IMG/VR virus record: IMGVR_UViG_3300009157_000030 | Location: 1-39,739 of that record | Origin: a virus | Direction: 5' to 3' (one strand) | Length of the DNA: 39,739 bases | Shown: piece after piece, positions 25,038 through 31,634 of the stretch | Layout of the letters: every line of letters starts with the position of its first letter | Numbering within the stretch: position 1 is the first letter of the stretch | The notes under the pieces: generated by a model | Told to the model about the DNA's origin: nothing | Database searches by the model: none | Seen by the model: the letters and a program-made list of their open reading frames with translations, nothing else | Position numbers and translations under genes: made by a program

Positions 25038-25420
25038 AGTTCAACTCCTTGTTCAACGAATTTGTTTAATGGCACAAGCATACAATCAGCATGAACTTTT
25101 CTACGTGCAGAGAACTGCATTGATACACTATATTCATCGAATATCCCATGAATAATCGGTTGATAATACCAATTGTTGTCATCGATGTAAATTTTTTTGT
25201 GTGAATAAATGACATACAGAACTTTTGGTTTTGGTTCTTCAATTTCATATGAGAATTCTTTTCGGTCATCGAGTGGTTTAAATCGTTGGTCCATTGCACT
25301 CACTTTAACTACAACGAAATTTTCACCAATTTTTATATCGATGAAACAATCTGAATCTTTATATTTCTCACCGTTGAATAATGCAGTTGTTACAATCATT
25401 CCATGTTTTGTCATCATCAT
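25034..25420 (-). CDS. Protein, unknown
   Basis: 128 residues, beta-rich with several aromatic strands (PKVLYVIYSHKKIYIDDNNWYYQPI). No motif recognised. It overlaps the next gene by four bases (ATGA type) and starts MMMTK, so the exact start among three ATGs is uncertain. Confidence 0.5.
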   Translation of the reverse strand: MMMTKHGMIVTTALFNGEKYKDSDCFIDIKIGENFVVVKVSAMDQRFKPLDDRKEFSYEIEEPKPKVLYVIYSHKKIYIDDNNWYYQPIIHGIFDEYSVSMQFSARRKVHADCMLVPLNKFVEQGVEL

Positions 25421-25605
25421 ATTCCATACCTCACAATTGATTCAAGATCATTTAATATACGGTAAGTAAACCTGCCTCGGTATCGACAGTAACCGGTATA
25501 TTTATTCACACCGAAGAATATTACCAATTCATCGTTGACGTAACGAAGCAGGTCTAATTTCCGCAGCGTAATACGTGTTCCCATGAGAGGAATTGTCTGT
25601 TTCAT
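25417..25605 (-). CDS. Small protein, unknown
   Basis: 62 residues, basic, with aromatic strands (VIFFGVNKYTGYCRYRGRFTY). Chained by a one-base overlap to the next gene. Not recognised. Confidence 0.45.
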   Translation of the reverse strand: MKQTIPLMGTRITLRKLDLLRYVNDELVIFFGVNKYTGYCRYRGRFTYRILNDLESIVRYGI

Positions 25606-25796
25606 TATTCCACCATATTGTTATCATGTGCGAAGTTCCAAACGAGTATATCTACATGAATAAGTGCGATCTCCATCCACTTACCGCTTTCAGTTCTCGC
25701 ATATACACGGGCCATCATGTCTTTTGTCACTGGGTCTATATAGTATGCGATCTTGTTTGTATCATTGCCACCGATTAAAATCTCTGCGGTTGTCAT
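25605..25796 (-). CDS. Small protein, unknown
   Basis: 63 residues (IAYYIDPVTKDMMARVYART, then WMEIALIHVDILVW). Overlaps both neighbours by one base (TAATG). Not recognised. Confidence 0.5.
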   Translation of the reverse strand: MTTAEILIGGNDTNKIAYYIDPVTKDMMARVYARTESGKWMEIALIHVDILVWNFAHDNNMVE

Positions 25797-25960
25797 TATT
25801 CATCCTCCGATCTTACAATCTTTCCTTTTACGTTTACTAATACCGTTGATCTAAGGCCCATTTCATTTCGTAGTTTGTTTCGATATGCTTCAATGTCTGG
25901 CCTATCGAACATAAACGGTATGACTATTGCCACCGGATAACTTCGTTTAGATTTAAACAT
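25796..25960 (-). CDS. Small protein, unknown (54 aa)
   Basis: 54 residues starting MFKSKRSYPVAIVIPFMF; GGAGG stands nine bases before the ATG. It is chained by one-base overlaps to both neighbours, strong support for a real gene despite its size. Confidence 0.55.
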   Translation of the reverse strand: MFKSKRSYPVAIVIPFMFDRPDIEAYRNKLRNEMGLRSTVLVNVKGKIVRSEDE

Positions 25961-26100
25961 TATTGTATCCTCCGTTCTCTTGCAAATTCACGATCTGAAT
26001 TTCTTTTTTGTATGTGTTTATCAATGATTTGTTGGAATGTTTGCCGATTCTTCTGCGAACCATTGTATGCCTCCACAACATCAAAGAAACCATCTGGCAT
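25960..26100 (-). CDS. Small basic protein, unknown (46 aa)
   Basis: 46 residues, helical and basic (QQIIDKHIQKRNSDREFARERR). GGTG lies eight bases before the ATG. TAATG overlap with the next gene supports it. Confidence 0.5.
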   Translation of the reverse strand: MPDGFFDVVEAYNGSQKNRQTFQQIIDKHIQKRNSDREFARERRIQ

Positions 26101-26102
26101 GT

Positions 26103-26414
26103 TTAGCACCCCGTGATTAATCCTTCATCTTTGCTTTTCTTTTCTACAACGGGTTGTCCTCGTTCAAATTCTTCATCGGTGACAACTTCCCAATCCATAT
26201 CAAGACCTGTCGTGCCTGAACCATCTCTGTATGCGACTGCAAAACCGATTGTCATATATTTATGATCCCATTCATCACGACCAATAATGTAAAGGCCATA
26301 GACAATTGTTCCATAGATATAGTGTTGTTTGTCATCGATTCCACAATTCATACGGACATGTTTTCCAGTGATGAACTCAACTCCTTTTATGTCAGCGAAC
26401 CCTGATTTTCTCAT
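26103..26414 (-). CDS. Protein, unknown
   Basis: 103 residues, beta-rich first part (VRMNCGIDDKQHYIYGTIVYGLYIIG) and an acidic tail. Four-base overlap with the gene before it. Not recognised. Confidence 0.5.
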   Translation of the reverse strand: MRKSGFADIKGVEFITGKHVRMNCGIDDKQHYIYGTIVYGLYIIGRDEWDHKYMTIGFAVAYRDGSGTTGLDMDWEVVTDEEFERGQPVVEKKSKDEGLITGC

Positions 26415-26608
26415 TCTTCCACCTGTTTCAATATGTTTCCTTTTTTGTCAATATATCCTGCTTCAATGAGTGCTGCTGCGGTCCGGCCATAGTGCCCTTG
26501 TAATGTCCAAGCAGAACCATCTTTAACGAGTTCAGCGAACAATTCTATGGTCTTTTTGTTAGATAACTCGCCTGATTCGTATTCAATAATCAATCCAACG
26601 TCAACCAT
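26411..26608 (-). CDS. Conserved small phage protein
   Basis: 65 residues. ESGELSNKKTIELFAELVKDGSAWTLQGHYGRTAAALIEAGYI is a pattern I recognise from many phage genomes, where it is a conserved protein of unknown function. It overlaps the coiled-coil gene by one base. Confidence 0.65.
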   Translation of the reverse strand: MVDVGLIIEYESGELSNKKTIELFAELVKDGSAWTLQGHYGRTAAALIEAGYIDKKGNILKQVEE

Positions 26609-26898
26609 TATATCACCGTTCTCAAGTGCTTTAATTGAATTCGCAAGAAGTCTGTTTTGTCCGTGATCTCTTTGGGTAGTGTTATTAAGTTGTCAACGAT
26701 CTCTCTGACTAACTGGTGTCTCTCATTCAATATCGTGATTTGTCGGTCTAAACTCTGCATGATCTGAATGTTTATTTTCTCACGATGCTCTAATTCTGTG
26801 ATCTGTTTCACGAGAGATATTTTGTCTTTCTCCATGTCCTCAACTGCTGCCCGTAATTCATCAAAGGTCAAGTTCTCATACCATTTTCTTTCGGTCAT
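26608..26898 (-). CDS. Coiled-coil protein, unknown
   Basis: 96 residues from ATG 26898, chosen for GGAGG seven bases upstream (a TTG at 26904 is the other option). MEKDKISLVKQITELEHREK and what follows is a long coiled coil. Not recognised. Confidence 0.55.
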   Translation of the reverse strand: MTERKWYENLTFDELRAAVEDMEKDKISLVKQITELEHREKINIQIMQSLDRQITILNERHQLVREIVDNLITLPKEITDKTDFLRIQLKHLRTVI

Positions 26899-26926
26899 AA
26901 TCAATCCTCCATTCTATATTGTCGTG

Positions 26927-26950
26927 CCACCTTTATATTAATTTCGGTGG
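26927..26950. other. Weak hairpin in the gap before the coiled-coil gene
   Basis: CCACC (26927-26931) pairs with GGTGG (26946-26950), followed on the + strand by TTTTTT. No + strand gene enters here, so its role as a terminator is unclear. On the - strand it lies in a 80-base gap after the zincin gene. Confidence 0.3.
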
Positions 26951-26978
26951 TTTTTTCCTTTTCTTCTCCGAGAATTCC

Positions 26979-27482
26979 TCAGAGAAATTCATTTCTTTTA
27001 ATTGGCAACCCTGCACCAATCATATAGCGATCTTCTTTGAACCATCTGTTTTGATCTTTAATTTTGTCGAAGCCACCGGTTGCTGCAACTCCCTCGTATT
27101 TAAATACCAGATAGTGAATTATTTCGTGAGACATAACGTGGGAGAATACATCATCAAAGGGTAATTTTGTCCGATTACAAACGAGACTCACCCTTGGTAA
27201 AAATATTGTAATGTAGTTAGATATTACCTCCCCTGAATTCTTCCACCTTGCGACATGGTGGCCCAGGGTATTACCATATAGGTTGCACTTGATTCTAAAT
27301 ATCATCTTAACTGGTTTGTCCTTAAGAATCGGTTTGTCTATTTTGTCGGTCCGTTTTGTCGGTGTGTTTTGTCCGGTTTGTCCTAAAATTAGTTGGACCT
27401 TGGGAACTTGCACATCCTCTGGTTTAATCACGTTTTGGTTTTCCGGCACTTGGTCCGGTTTTACATTCTGACATTCTGCCAT
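26979..27482 (-). CDS. Zinc metallopeptidase-like protein (HExxH), first gene of the leftward operon
   Basis: 167 residues. VFSHVMSHEIIHYLVFKY contains HEIIH, a classical HExxH zinc site. The first 60 residues are low-complexity and hydrophilic (Q, N, V, P, K, T), perhaps a flexible tail. It is the first gene after the divergent promoter, whose predicted start lies within a few bases of the ATG, so the mRNA may be leaderless. A second HExxH protein ends the operon. Immediate-early timing would fit a role in changing a host protein; the target is unknown. Confidence 0.6.
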   Translation of the reverse strand: MAECQNVKPDQVPENQNVIKPEDVQVPKVQLILGQTGQNTPTKRTDKIDKPILKDKPVKMIFRIKCNLYGNTLGHHVARWKNSGEVISNYITIFLPRVSLVCNRTKLPFDDVFSHVMSHEIIHYLVFKYEGVAATGGFDKIKDQNRWFKEDRYMIGAGLPIKRNEFL

Positions 27483-27488
27483 GTATAG

Positions 27489-27520
27489 TATTATGTCGTT
27501 TCGTGTTTATATCACTTTCG
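27489..27520 (-). promoter_or_regulatory. Leftward promoter: BRE, TATA, GACATAATA element
   Basis: Read on the - strand: CGAAAG (27520-27515), TGATATAA (27514-27507), nine bases, GACATAATA (27497-27489), then the ATG at 27482. A start about 25 bases after the TATA centre falls near 27485. The same layout is found at three other promoters. Confidence 0.65.
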
Positions 27521-27552
27521 AGGCAGAATTACATTTTGATCTTTTTACATTT

Positions 27553-27565
27553 TGACATTATGTCA
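27553..27565. promoter_or_regulatory. Palindromic operator candidate
   Basis: TGACATTATGTCA, a 13-bp palindrome with one odd central base, in the divergent control region. Identical copy at 27666-27678; near copies at 29997-30009 and 30029-30041. Confidence 0.55.
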
Positions 27566-27595
27566 CTTTCGATTATCTTTTTCTTTTAATGGTAA

Positions 27596-27633
27596 TATAG
27601 CCCAAACGGTTAAAATCGTTTTACGGGCCTATA
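27596..27633. other. Long imperfect inverted repeat in the divergent control region
   Basis: TATAGCCC (27596-27603) faces GGGCCTATA (27625-27633); inside, AAACG (27604-27608) faces CGTTT (27617-27621). One bulged base. It lies between the two promoters, so it could be a regulator site or an RNA hairpin. Confidence 0.4.
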
Positions 27634-27665
27634 ATCGGTTTTTAAATTAATGTCAAATAAAAATC

Positions 27666-27678
27666 TGACATTATGTCA
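27666..27678. promoter_or_regulatory. Palindromic operator candidate
   Basis: Exact second copy of TGACATTATGTCA, 17 bases upstream of the rightward BRE/TATA box. A half site (AATGTCA) lies at about 27649-27655. Confidence 0.55.
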
Positions 27679-27694
27679 AAAAGGCATTCTCCCT

Positions 27695-27726
27695 CGATAG
27701 TTATATAAGGAGGGAATGACATAATA
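27695..27726 (+). promoter_or_regulatory. Rightward promoter: BRE, TATA, GACATAATA element
   Basis: CGATAG (27695-27700), TTATATAA (27701-27708), nine bases, GACATAATA (27718-27726). From 27718 the next 20 bases are identical to those from 30081. Predicted start near 27730, just before the AAGGAGTG ribosome site. Confidence 0.65.
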
Positions 27727-27748
27727 TAATATAAGGAGTGATAAAAAA

Positions 27749-27856
27749 ATGATTGAAAATATTAAGCAAACACCAAAAAACCTTAAAGCATGGATAGCGA
27801 AAAAAACCGAAAATAAGAGACTCTGGTTAAAGAAAAACCCAGGTTACTTTAATTAA
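27749..27856 (+). CDS. Micro-protein (35 aa), first gene of the GATC-poor block
   Basis: 35 residues, very basic (MIENIKQTPKNLKAWIAKKTENKRLW and a short tail). AAGGAGTG lies nine bases before the ATG and a good promoter lies upstream, so translation is likely despite its size. Early, basic micro-proteins of viruses often bind host machinery; no target can be named. Confidence 0.55.
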   Translation: MIENIKQTPKNLKAWIAKKTENKRLWLKKNPGYFN

Positions 27857-27894
27857 AGTCTCTTTATTATTTCTTATTAAAGGAGTGTTTAATT

Positions 27895-28401
27895 ATGGAG
27901 AATCTCATAAACGATTTAATAACACACGCTAATAAAAATCAAAATGGTTTTACTGTTAACATTAAAAACGGTAAGATTCACGAGTTTAAACCCTCTGATA
28001 AATTAAGATACGTTACCGCTATTAAAACCATTATTACAATAGAACACTATAAAGAGACAGTGACCCAGTATAAAGAAGTAATTCGACACCAAACATATAT
28101 TATATATCCATTTTTATTTAAGGATGGAAAAATTAAAAACAATAACTTCTATATGGGAGGGTGGTATAACGAAAAGGAAAACTCCTATTATATAGAAATA
28201 GTTCAAATTTTCGAGAATAAAATCGAGGCCATGATAACGGGAGAATATTTAAGACAGTATTCTATTTATGATTTACTCGAGAAAAAAGAGTTAATCGTTA
28301 AGGATTACTTCGAGGCCCTTAAGGATGACGATTTAAAACTGACTGAGTGCCAATATGTAAATATTGCACCAAACATTAATAAGGGAGAAACGACACAATA
28401 G
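27895..28401 (+). CDS. Protein, unknown
   Basis: 168 residues with a beta-rich core (TAIKTIITIEHYKETVTQYKE, TYIIYPFLFKDG) and a helical, acidic end. No family recognised. AAGGAGTG lies nine bases before the ATG. It lies in the GATC-poor early block, so it may act on the host. Confidence 0.55.
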   Translation: MENLINDLITHANKNQNGFTVNIKNGKIHEFKPSDKLRYVTAIKTIITIEHYKETVTQYKEVIRHQTYIIYPFLFKDGKIKNNNFYMGGWYNEKENSYYIEIVQIFENKIEAMITGEYLRQYSIYDLLEKKELIVKDYFEALKDDDLKLTECQYVNIAPNINKGETTQ

Positions 28402-28423
28402 TAATTAAGGAGTGTGTGAAAAA

Positions 28424-28543
28424 ATGATATTTATTGGAGTAATTGACGAAAACGAAATAAAAGAATACCAGTATATTTATAAAACGGTTGTAGTAGAAAA
28501 CCGTATTAGACAACTGGCACAGGAGGCCCGATTACATGACTGA
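28424..28543 (+). CDS. Micro-protein (39 aa), unknown
   Basis: 39 residues (MIFIGVIDENEIKEYQYIYK, then a helical basic end). AAGGAGTG lies ten bases upstream. It overlaps the next small gene by eight bases. Confidence 0.5.
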   Translation: MIFIGVIDENEIKEYQYIYKTVVVENRIRQLAQEARLHD

Positions 28544-28634
28544 GGACCACGAAAGCGAGGAATTACTTATTAAACCCAAAAAATATAAATATGTTCCCAA
28601 AGTAATAATTATTCATATGTGGGAAGGGTGTTAA
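28536..28634 (+). CDS. Micro-protein (32 aa), unknown
   Basis: 32 residues with an acidic start (MTEDHESEELL) and a basic, hydrophobic end (KYVPKVIIIHMWEGC). AGGAGG lies within the upstream gene about 16 bases before the ATG. Weakly supported by overlap and block context. Confidence 0.4.
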   Translation: MTEDHESEELLIKPKKYKYVPKVIIIHMWEGC

Positions 28635-28650
28635 AGTTACGGGTGCTCAC

Positions 28651-29301
28651 ATGAGACAGAAACCGAGTTTAAAATTAAGTCAATGGAGAAAATTAAACGG
28701 TGTTCCCACCAATAAAATATTAAGAAAAAAAATAATTGAATACAAAAATAATAAAGATTGGTATAAGAATACACACGAGGCCATTAAGCAGTTATTCCCG
28801 CACCCTTACGACAGAAACCTATTATTAAAATTAATAGCGGTTACATCACAGAGAAATAGTTTAACGGTTAATGTAGAATTCGCTTTAAGTGCATTCTACG
28901 CTATTAAAAAAGGTAATGACCCCTTAACCTTAGATTATGGCCTCGCTTCCCCCAGTATTCGAGGCAATATTAAACGAGTGCTTAATAATGACTTACCACA
29001 CGGGAATAAAATTAAACCGTTCACTCTGTGTTTACTCGGTGACGAAAAACAAATAGTTATCGATTCATGGATGACAAAATTATTTATTAATGGTAAGAGA
29101 AAAACACCAAACAAAACAGATATTAAACACATGCAAACAATAATTAATAAGTTCTCCGATGAAATGAACTTAACACCGTGCCAGGTTCAAGCGTGTTTAT
29201 GGTGCTATGTTAAAACAGAAATGAACGACACAAATAATAAAGAATCTTACGATTACTCCCACTATATAAGTGAGAATGCAATAAAAAATAGGAGTGTGTA
29301 A
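28651..29301 (+). CDS. Conserved phage protein, possible HhH-GPD-like fold
   Basis: 216 residues. The core KIKPFTLCLLGDEKQIVIDSWMTKLF and the end LTPCQVQACLWCYVKTE follow a pattern I know from a family common in phages and some bacteria: a helical protein with 'KI-PF-NLxGD-x-VxID-W' and 'TPxxxQAxxW'. Its fold resembles HhH-GPD DNA glycosylases, but no confirmed function is known to me. The ribosome site (GGGTG) is weaker than in its neighbours. It may act on DNA. Confidence 0.55.
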   Translation: MRQKPSLKLSQWRKLNGVPTNKILRKKIIEYKNNKDWYKNTHEAIKQLFPHPYDRNLLLKLIAVTSQRNSLTVNVEFALSAFYAIKKGNDPLTLDYGLASPSIRGNIKRVLNNDLPHGNKIKPFTLCLLGDEKQIVIDSWMTKLFINGKRKTPNKTDIKHMQTIINKFSDEMNLTPCQVQACLWCYVKTEMNDTNNKESYDYSHYISENAIKNRSV

Positions 29302-29302
29302 A

Positions 29303-29458
29303 ATGACAAAAAAAATATATGTATATTGGAGTAGTTCAACAGGGTTTTTTAAAAGCCCAAAGGCCACCGAGCACGAAAGCGACCCCGACATTACTTATTT
29401 AGGGGAACTTACCGAGGTAATCGAAAACATGTTAATGTTTACCAAGGAGTGTTTATAA
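29303..29458 (+). CDS. Small acidic protein (51 aa), unknown
   Basis: 51 residues (KIYVYWSSSTGFFKSPKATE, then ITYLGELTEVIENML). GGAGTGT lies seven bases before the ATG. The ribosome site of the next gene is inside its last codons, and its stop overlaps the next ATG (TAATG). Confidence 0.55.
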   Translation: MTKKIYVYWSSSTGFFKSPKATEHESDPDITYLGELTEVIENMLMFTKECL

Positions 29459-29742
29459 TGTCAGAATACCTTTATATTGTAATGGTAAGCGAGGCCAGTT
29501 TAAAAGACCCAGTAGACTTTTACCTCGTGCAATTAAGTAAACCCTGGGAGAATTATAAAAATGACCCCCTCGAGTGTTTCCAAAATAACCATAACTCAGT
29601 AATGGCCTACCCGATTAAAACATTAAAGGGTAACTTAACAAAGTCAAATAAAAATATCGTGTTTAACGTGACCGACACACGAAAAATAAAAGACTCGGTT
29701 AAGTCAATCGAAGCGAACACCGTAAACAAGGAGGGCCAATAA
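29458..29742 (+). CDS. Small protein, unknown
   Basis: 94 residues from ATG 29458. Starts MSEYLYIVMVSEASLKDP; FYLVQLSKPWENY and AYPIKTLKG follow. AAGGAGTGT lies six bases upstream. Overlaps the next ATG by one base. Not recognised. Confidence 0.55.
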   Translation: MSEYLYIVMVSEASLKDPVDFYLVQLSKPWENYKNDPLECFQNNHNSVMAYPIKTLKGNLTKSNKNIVFNVTDTRKIKDSVKSIEANTVNKEGQ

Positions 29743-29969
29743 TGACCGGAGAATTTATATTAAGTATTGCATTAAAAAAGCGTGTGTGCCAGTGTGGGAA
29801 AATTATAAACAAGGGAGAAAAACACATAAGGTTTATTTATTACCCTGGCACACAGTTTAATATAACTCAAAACTTATGTAATAAGTGCCTCGATAATATG
29901 CACAGTGACGTTAAAAAGCGAACACCGATTAAAGAACACGTTACCCGATGGCCAAACACACTTAAGTAA
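29742..29969 (+). CDS. Small zinc-ribbon protein
   Basis: 75 residues. RVCQCGKIINKGEKHIRF and LCNKCLDNMH give CxC and CxxC pairs about 30 residues apart, a ribbon-type zinc site. Starts on the previous stop. Last gene before the second operator/promoter region. Confidence 0.55.
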   Translation: MTGEFILSIALKKRVCQCGKIINKGEKHIRFIYYPGTQFNITQNLCNKCLDNMHSDVKKRTPIKEHVTRWPNTLK

Positions 29970-29996
29970 ACACTCCTAAAGGCCAGAATTCCAATT

Positions 29997-30009
29997 TGAC
30001 ATAATGCCA
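29997..30009. promoter_or_regulatory. Operator candidate
   Basis: TGACATAATGCCA, one base off the palindrome TGACATAATGTCA, 28 bases after the zinc-ribbon stop. A second site begins 32 bases later, about three helical turns. Confidence 0.45.
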
Positions 30010-30028
30010 AAGTGTAATTCGATCAAAA

Positions 30029-30041
30029 CGACATTATGTCA
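30029..30041. promoter_or_regulatory. Operator candidate
   Basis: CGACATTATGTCA, one base off the palindrome at 27553. It lies 17 bases upstream of the BRE/TATA box at 30058, the same distance as the 27666 site from its promoter. Confidence 0.5.
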
Positions 30042-30057
30042 TTCTGGTATTCTGCTT

Positions 30058-30089
30058 CGAAACATTAATAAAGGATGAACGACATAATA
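30058..30089 (+). promoter_or_regulatory. Rightward promoter: BRE, TATA, GACATAATA element
   Basis: CGAAAC (30058-30063), ATTAATAA (30064-30071), nine bases, GACATAATA (30081-30089), then the shared stretch ending in AAGGAGTG. Predicted start near 30093. Confidence 0.6.
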
Positions 30090-30110
30090 TAATATAAGGA
30101 GTGTCTAAAA

Positions 30111-30194
30111 ATGGAAAAAAATATAGTGTTTGTAGGAAGCGAGGAAAACTTTAACCGTGTGTTAATGGTTTTCTTAAATTATGGAGTGTGTTAA
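30111..30194 (+). CDS. Micro-protein (27 aa), unknown
   Basis: 27 residues (MEKNIVFVGSEENFNRVLMV and a short end GVC). Strong upstream context: promoter, AAGGAGTG nine bases before ATG. The RadC-like gene's ribosome site (GGAGTGT) is in its last codons, so it could act as a leader that couples translation. Confidence 0.5.
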   Translation: MEKNIVFVGSEENFNRVLMVFLNYGVC

Positions 30195-30197
30195 GAT

Positions 30198-30629
30198 ATG
30201 AAGCAATTATTAAAACTTCGAGAACCACAAGACCACGTAAGAACACCAGAGGATTTATTTAAAAACATCCAAAAAGTAAACATCGAATACGAAAAGGAAA
30301 ACCTAATATTAATAACCTTGAACACTAAAAACCAGATAATAAACTCCTACATAATCAGTATAGGCACTCTTGACGCTTCCCTCGTGCACCCTCGAGAGGT
30401 ATTTAGACACGCCATAATTGACTGTGCACACAGTGTAATTATAGCACACAACCACCCAAGCGGTGACGTAACACCGAGTAATTGCGATAAGGAGGTTACA
30501 CAGTTATTAATTAAAGCATCTGACATTATAGGTATAGTTCTACTTGACCATATCATATTTAACAAGCGTGAGTTTATCAGTATGGGAATGCTCGGTTTAA
30601 TGAGGTTAAACAATGAAGTTAAACCCTGA
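30198..30629 (+). CDS. RadC-like JAB/MPN metalloprotein
   Basis: 143 residues with the RadC pattern: TPEDLFKNI, YIISIGTLDASLVHPREVFRHAI, and the JAMM zinc motif IIAHNHPSGDVTPSNCD (HxH-x7-S-x2-D), then LLDHIIF. Only the catalytic domain is present; the helix-hairpin-helix part of cellular RadC is absent, as is usual in mobile elements. The JAMM site suggests a zinc hydrolase; RadC's biochemical role is unsettled. GGAGTGT lies nine bases upstream. The gene overlaps the next micro-gene by 17 bases. Confidence 0.8.
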   Translation: MKQLLKLREPQDHVRTPEDLFKNIQKVNIEYEKENLILITLNTKNQIINSYIISIGTLDASLVHPREVFRHAIIDCAHSVIIAHNHPSGDVTPSNCDKEVTQLLIKASDIIGIVLLDHIIFNKREFISMGMLGLMRLNNEVKP

Positions 30630-30681
30630 GTTAACGATAATAAAGAAACCTGAAAACAAGAAGGTTATACTATGGTATTAA
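30613..30681 (+). CDS. Micro-ORF (22 aa), weak
   Basis: 22 residues (MKLNPELTIIKKPENKKVIL and two more). It links the RadC-like gene to the next by overlaps at both ends; GAGG lies nine bases before the ATG. Too short to be sure. Confidence 0.3.
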   Translation: MKLNPELTIIKKPENKKVILWY

Positions 30682-30848
30682 ATCTTAAGCGTGTGATACA
30701 AGCACTCAAGAATATAAGAGTGTGGCCTGTGATAGAGCTATATAGTTATTACGAGTTAACACACGTAAGGAGTATTAATAAAGACTGTGAGTTTTACGAC
30801 AGAATAAAGCAGTATTTCAAGACATTAAGAGTTAAGTATAAACCTTAA
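30672..30848 (+). CDS. Small basic protein (58 aa), unknown
   Basis: 58 residues, basic and helical (LNLKRVIQALKNIRVW, then DRIKQYFKTLRVKYKP). It may bind nucleic acid. GAAGGT lies seven bases upstream. It is the last gene before the long non-coding region. Confidence 0.5.
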   Translation: MVLNLKRVIQALKNIRVWPVIELYSYYELTHVRSINKDCEFYDRIKQYFKTLRVKYKP

Positions 30849-30922
30849 CTAATTAAAGGTTATTACATTACATACTTTATACTATTAACCTTGTTAAGTT
30901 CTCTGCATGTTCTCGGAAAGTA

Positions 30923-31045
30923 ACGCCCATTTTTATTTAACCTTAAACATTAAATCATAACTATATAATGATTAATATAAATCTAAATATATATAACTCT
31001 TATTATAAATCGATCAAAATACTATGCACCCACGCCCGTTTTTAT
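30923..31045 (+). repeat. Direct repeat pair ACGCCC(A/G)TTTTTAT
   Basis: Copies at 30923-30936 and 31032-31045 differ at one of 14 bases and flank the left part of the AT-rich region. Confidence 0.5.
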
Positions 31046-31305
31046 CTTCTGCGAATTATATTTATATTAATATATTAATGGGGAAATAAAAATCAGGGCC
31101 TCGATTTATATCTGTTGATTAATATAATTTGATTAATATTTAATTAATAATATATACCCCATATTATAAAACCCGCAGGATAAAAATGAAACGTGGGGTA
31201 GTGCCTTCGATCCGGTGGTCAAATTCTGCGAAGATCACCCAAAAGTGAGTAGAAATTAATTTTTAGGTAAAATAAACCTGTAAAGCAACAACCTTAACAG
31301 TATAA

Positions 31306-31539
31306 CTACCAGGGTATTTTAATTCTTACCCTGGCAAATTTCCCTCCGAGAGAACTATCATTTACCAGGGCTACCATAGTATTTTTCCATTTAATAATCA
31401 ACTTGCCCATGACAACCTTTATCGACCTATGGAATTACGATTATAGCACTTAAATAGGGATTTTACTATGGCAATGAGCAAAACACGGAGATCGCCCAAC
31501 AGGAGGGATTTTGAATTTACCAGGGTATTTACCAGGGTA
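31306..31539. repeat. Iteron-like repeats TTTACCAGGGTA
   Basis: Units at 31307-31316 (TACCAGGGTA), 31361-31370 (TTTACCAGGG), 31516-31527 and 31528-31539 (two tandem TTTACCAGGGTA), and an inverted copy at 31326-31334 (TTACCCTGG). The tandem pair has an exact 12-bp period. Initiator or repressor binding would explain them. Confidence 0.6.
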
Positions 31540-31585
31540 TTTTACCCCGCAATAGCACAATTTGACTTTTGATATATAGGTAACA

Positions 31586-31632
31586 TTTATATATGTGTAG
31601 TTTTACTTACATATAGACGAAAGGTATATAAA
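31586..31632 (+). promoter_or_regulatory. Two candidate TATA boxes upstream of the zinc-ribbon gene
   Basis: TTTATATATG at 31586-31595 would start transcription near 31613, ahead of ATG 31635. CGAAAGG plus TATATAAA at 31618-31632 would start near 31653 and exclude that ATG. The second closely matches the element before the SF3 helicase gene. Confidence 0.45.
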
Positions 31633-31634
31633 CC

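Larger units (their letters stand above)
30849..31580. other. Long AT-rich non-coding region, candidate replication origin
   Basis: No supported gene in about 730 bases. About 30940-31165 is almost pure A/T (long TTAATATA runs), able to open easily. A direct repeat ACGCCC(A/G)TTTTTAT lies at 30923-30936 and 31032-31045, and TTCTGCGAA occurs at about 31050 and 31224. The right half holds five ACCAGGG-type repeats. AT-rich region plus iterons beside the replication genes (SF3 helicase at 33.7 kb) is the usual look of an origin; proof is lacking. Confidence 0.5.

Noticed and set aside
26927-26950. Intrinsic terminator on the + strand
   Set aside because: The hairpin with T6 points rightward, but no rightward transcript is expected there; kept only as a weak feature.
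27718-27740. Sigma-70 promoter (TATAAT inside the shared stretch)
   Set aside because: A TATAAT is present, but no TTGACA lies 17 bases upstream, and the four-promoter alignment fits BRE/TATA with a fixed distance instead.
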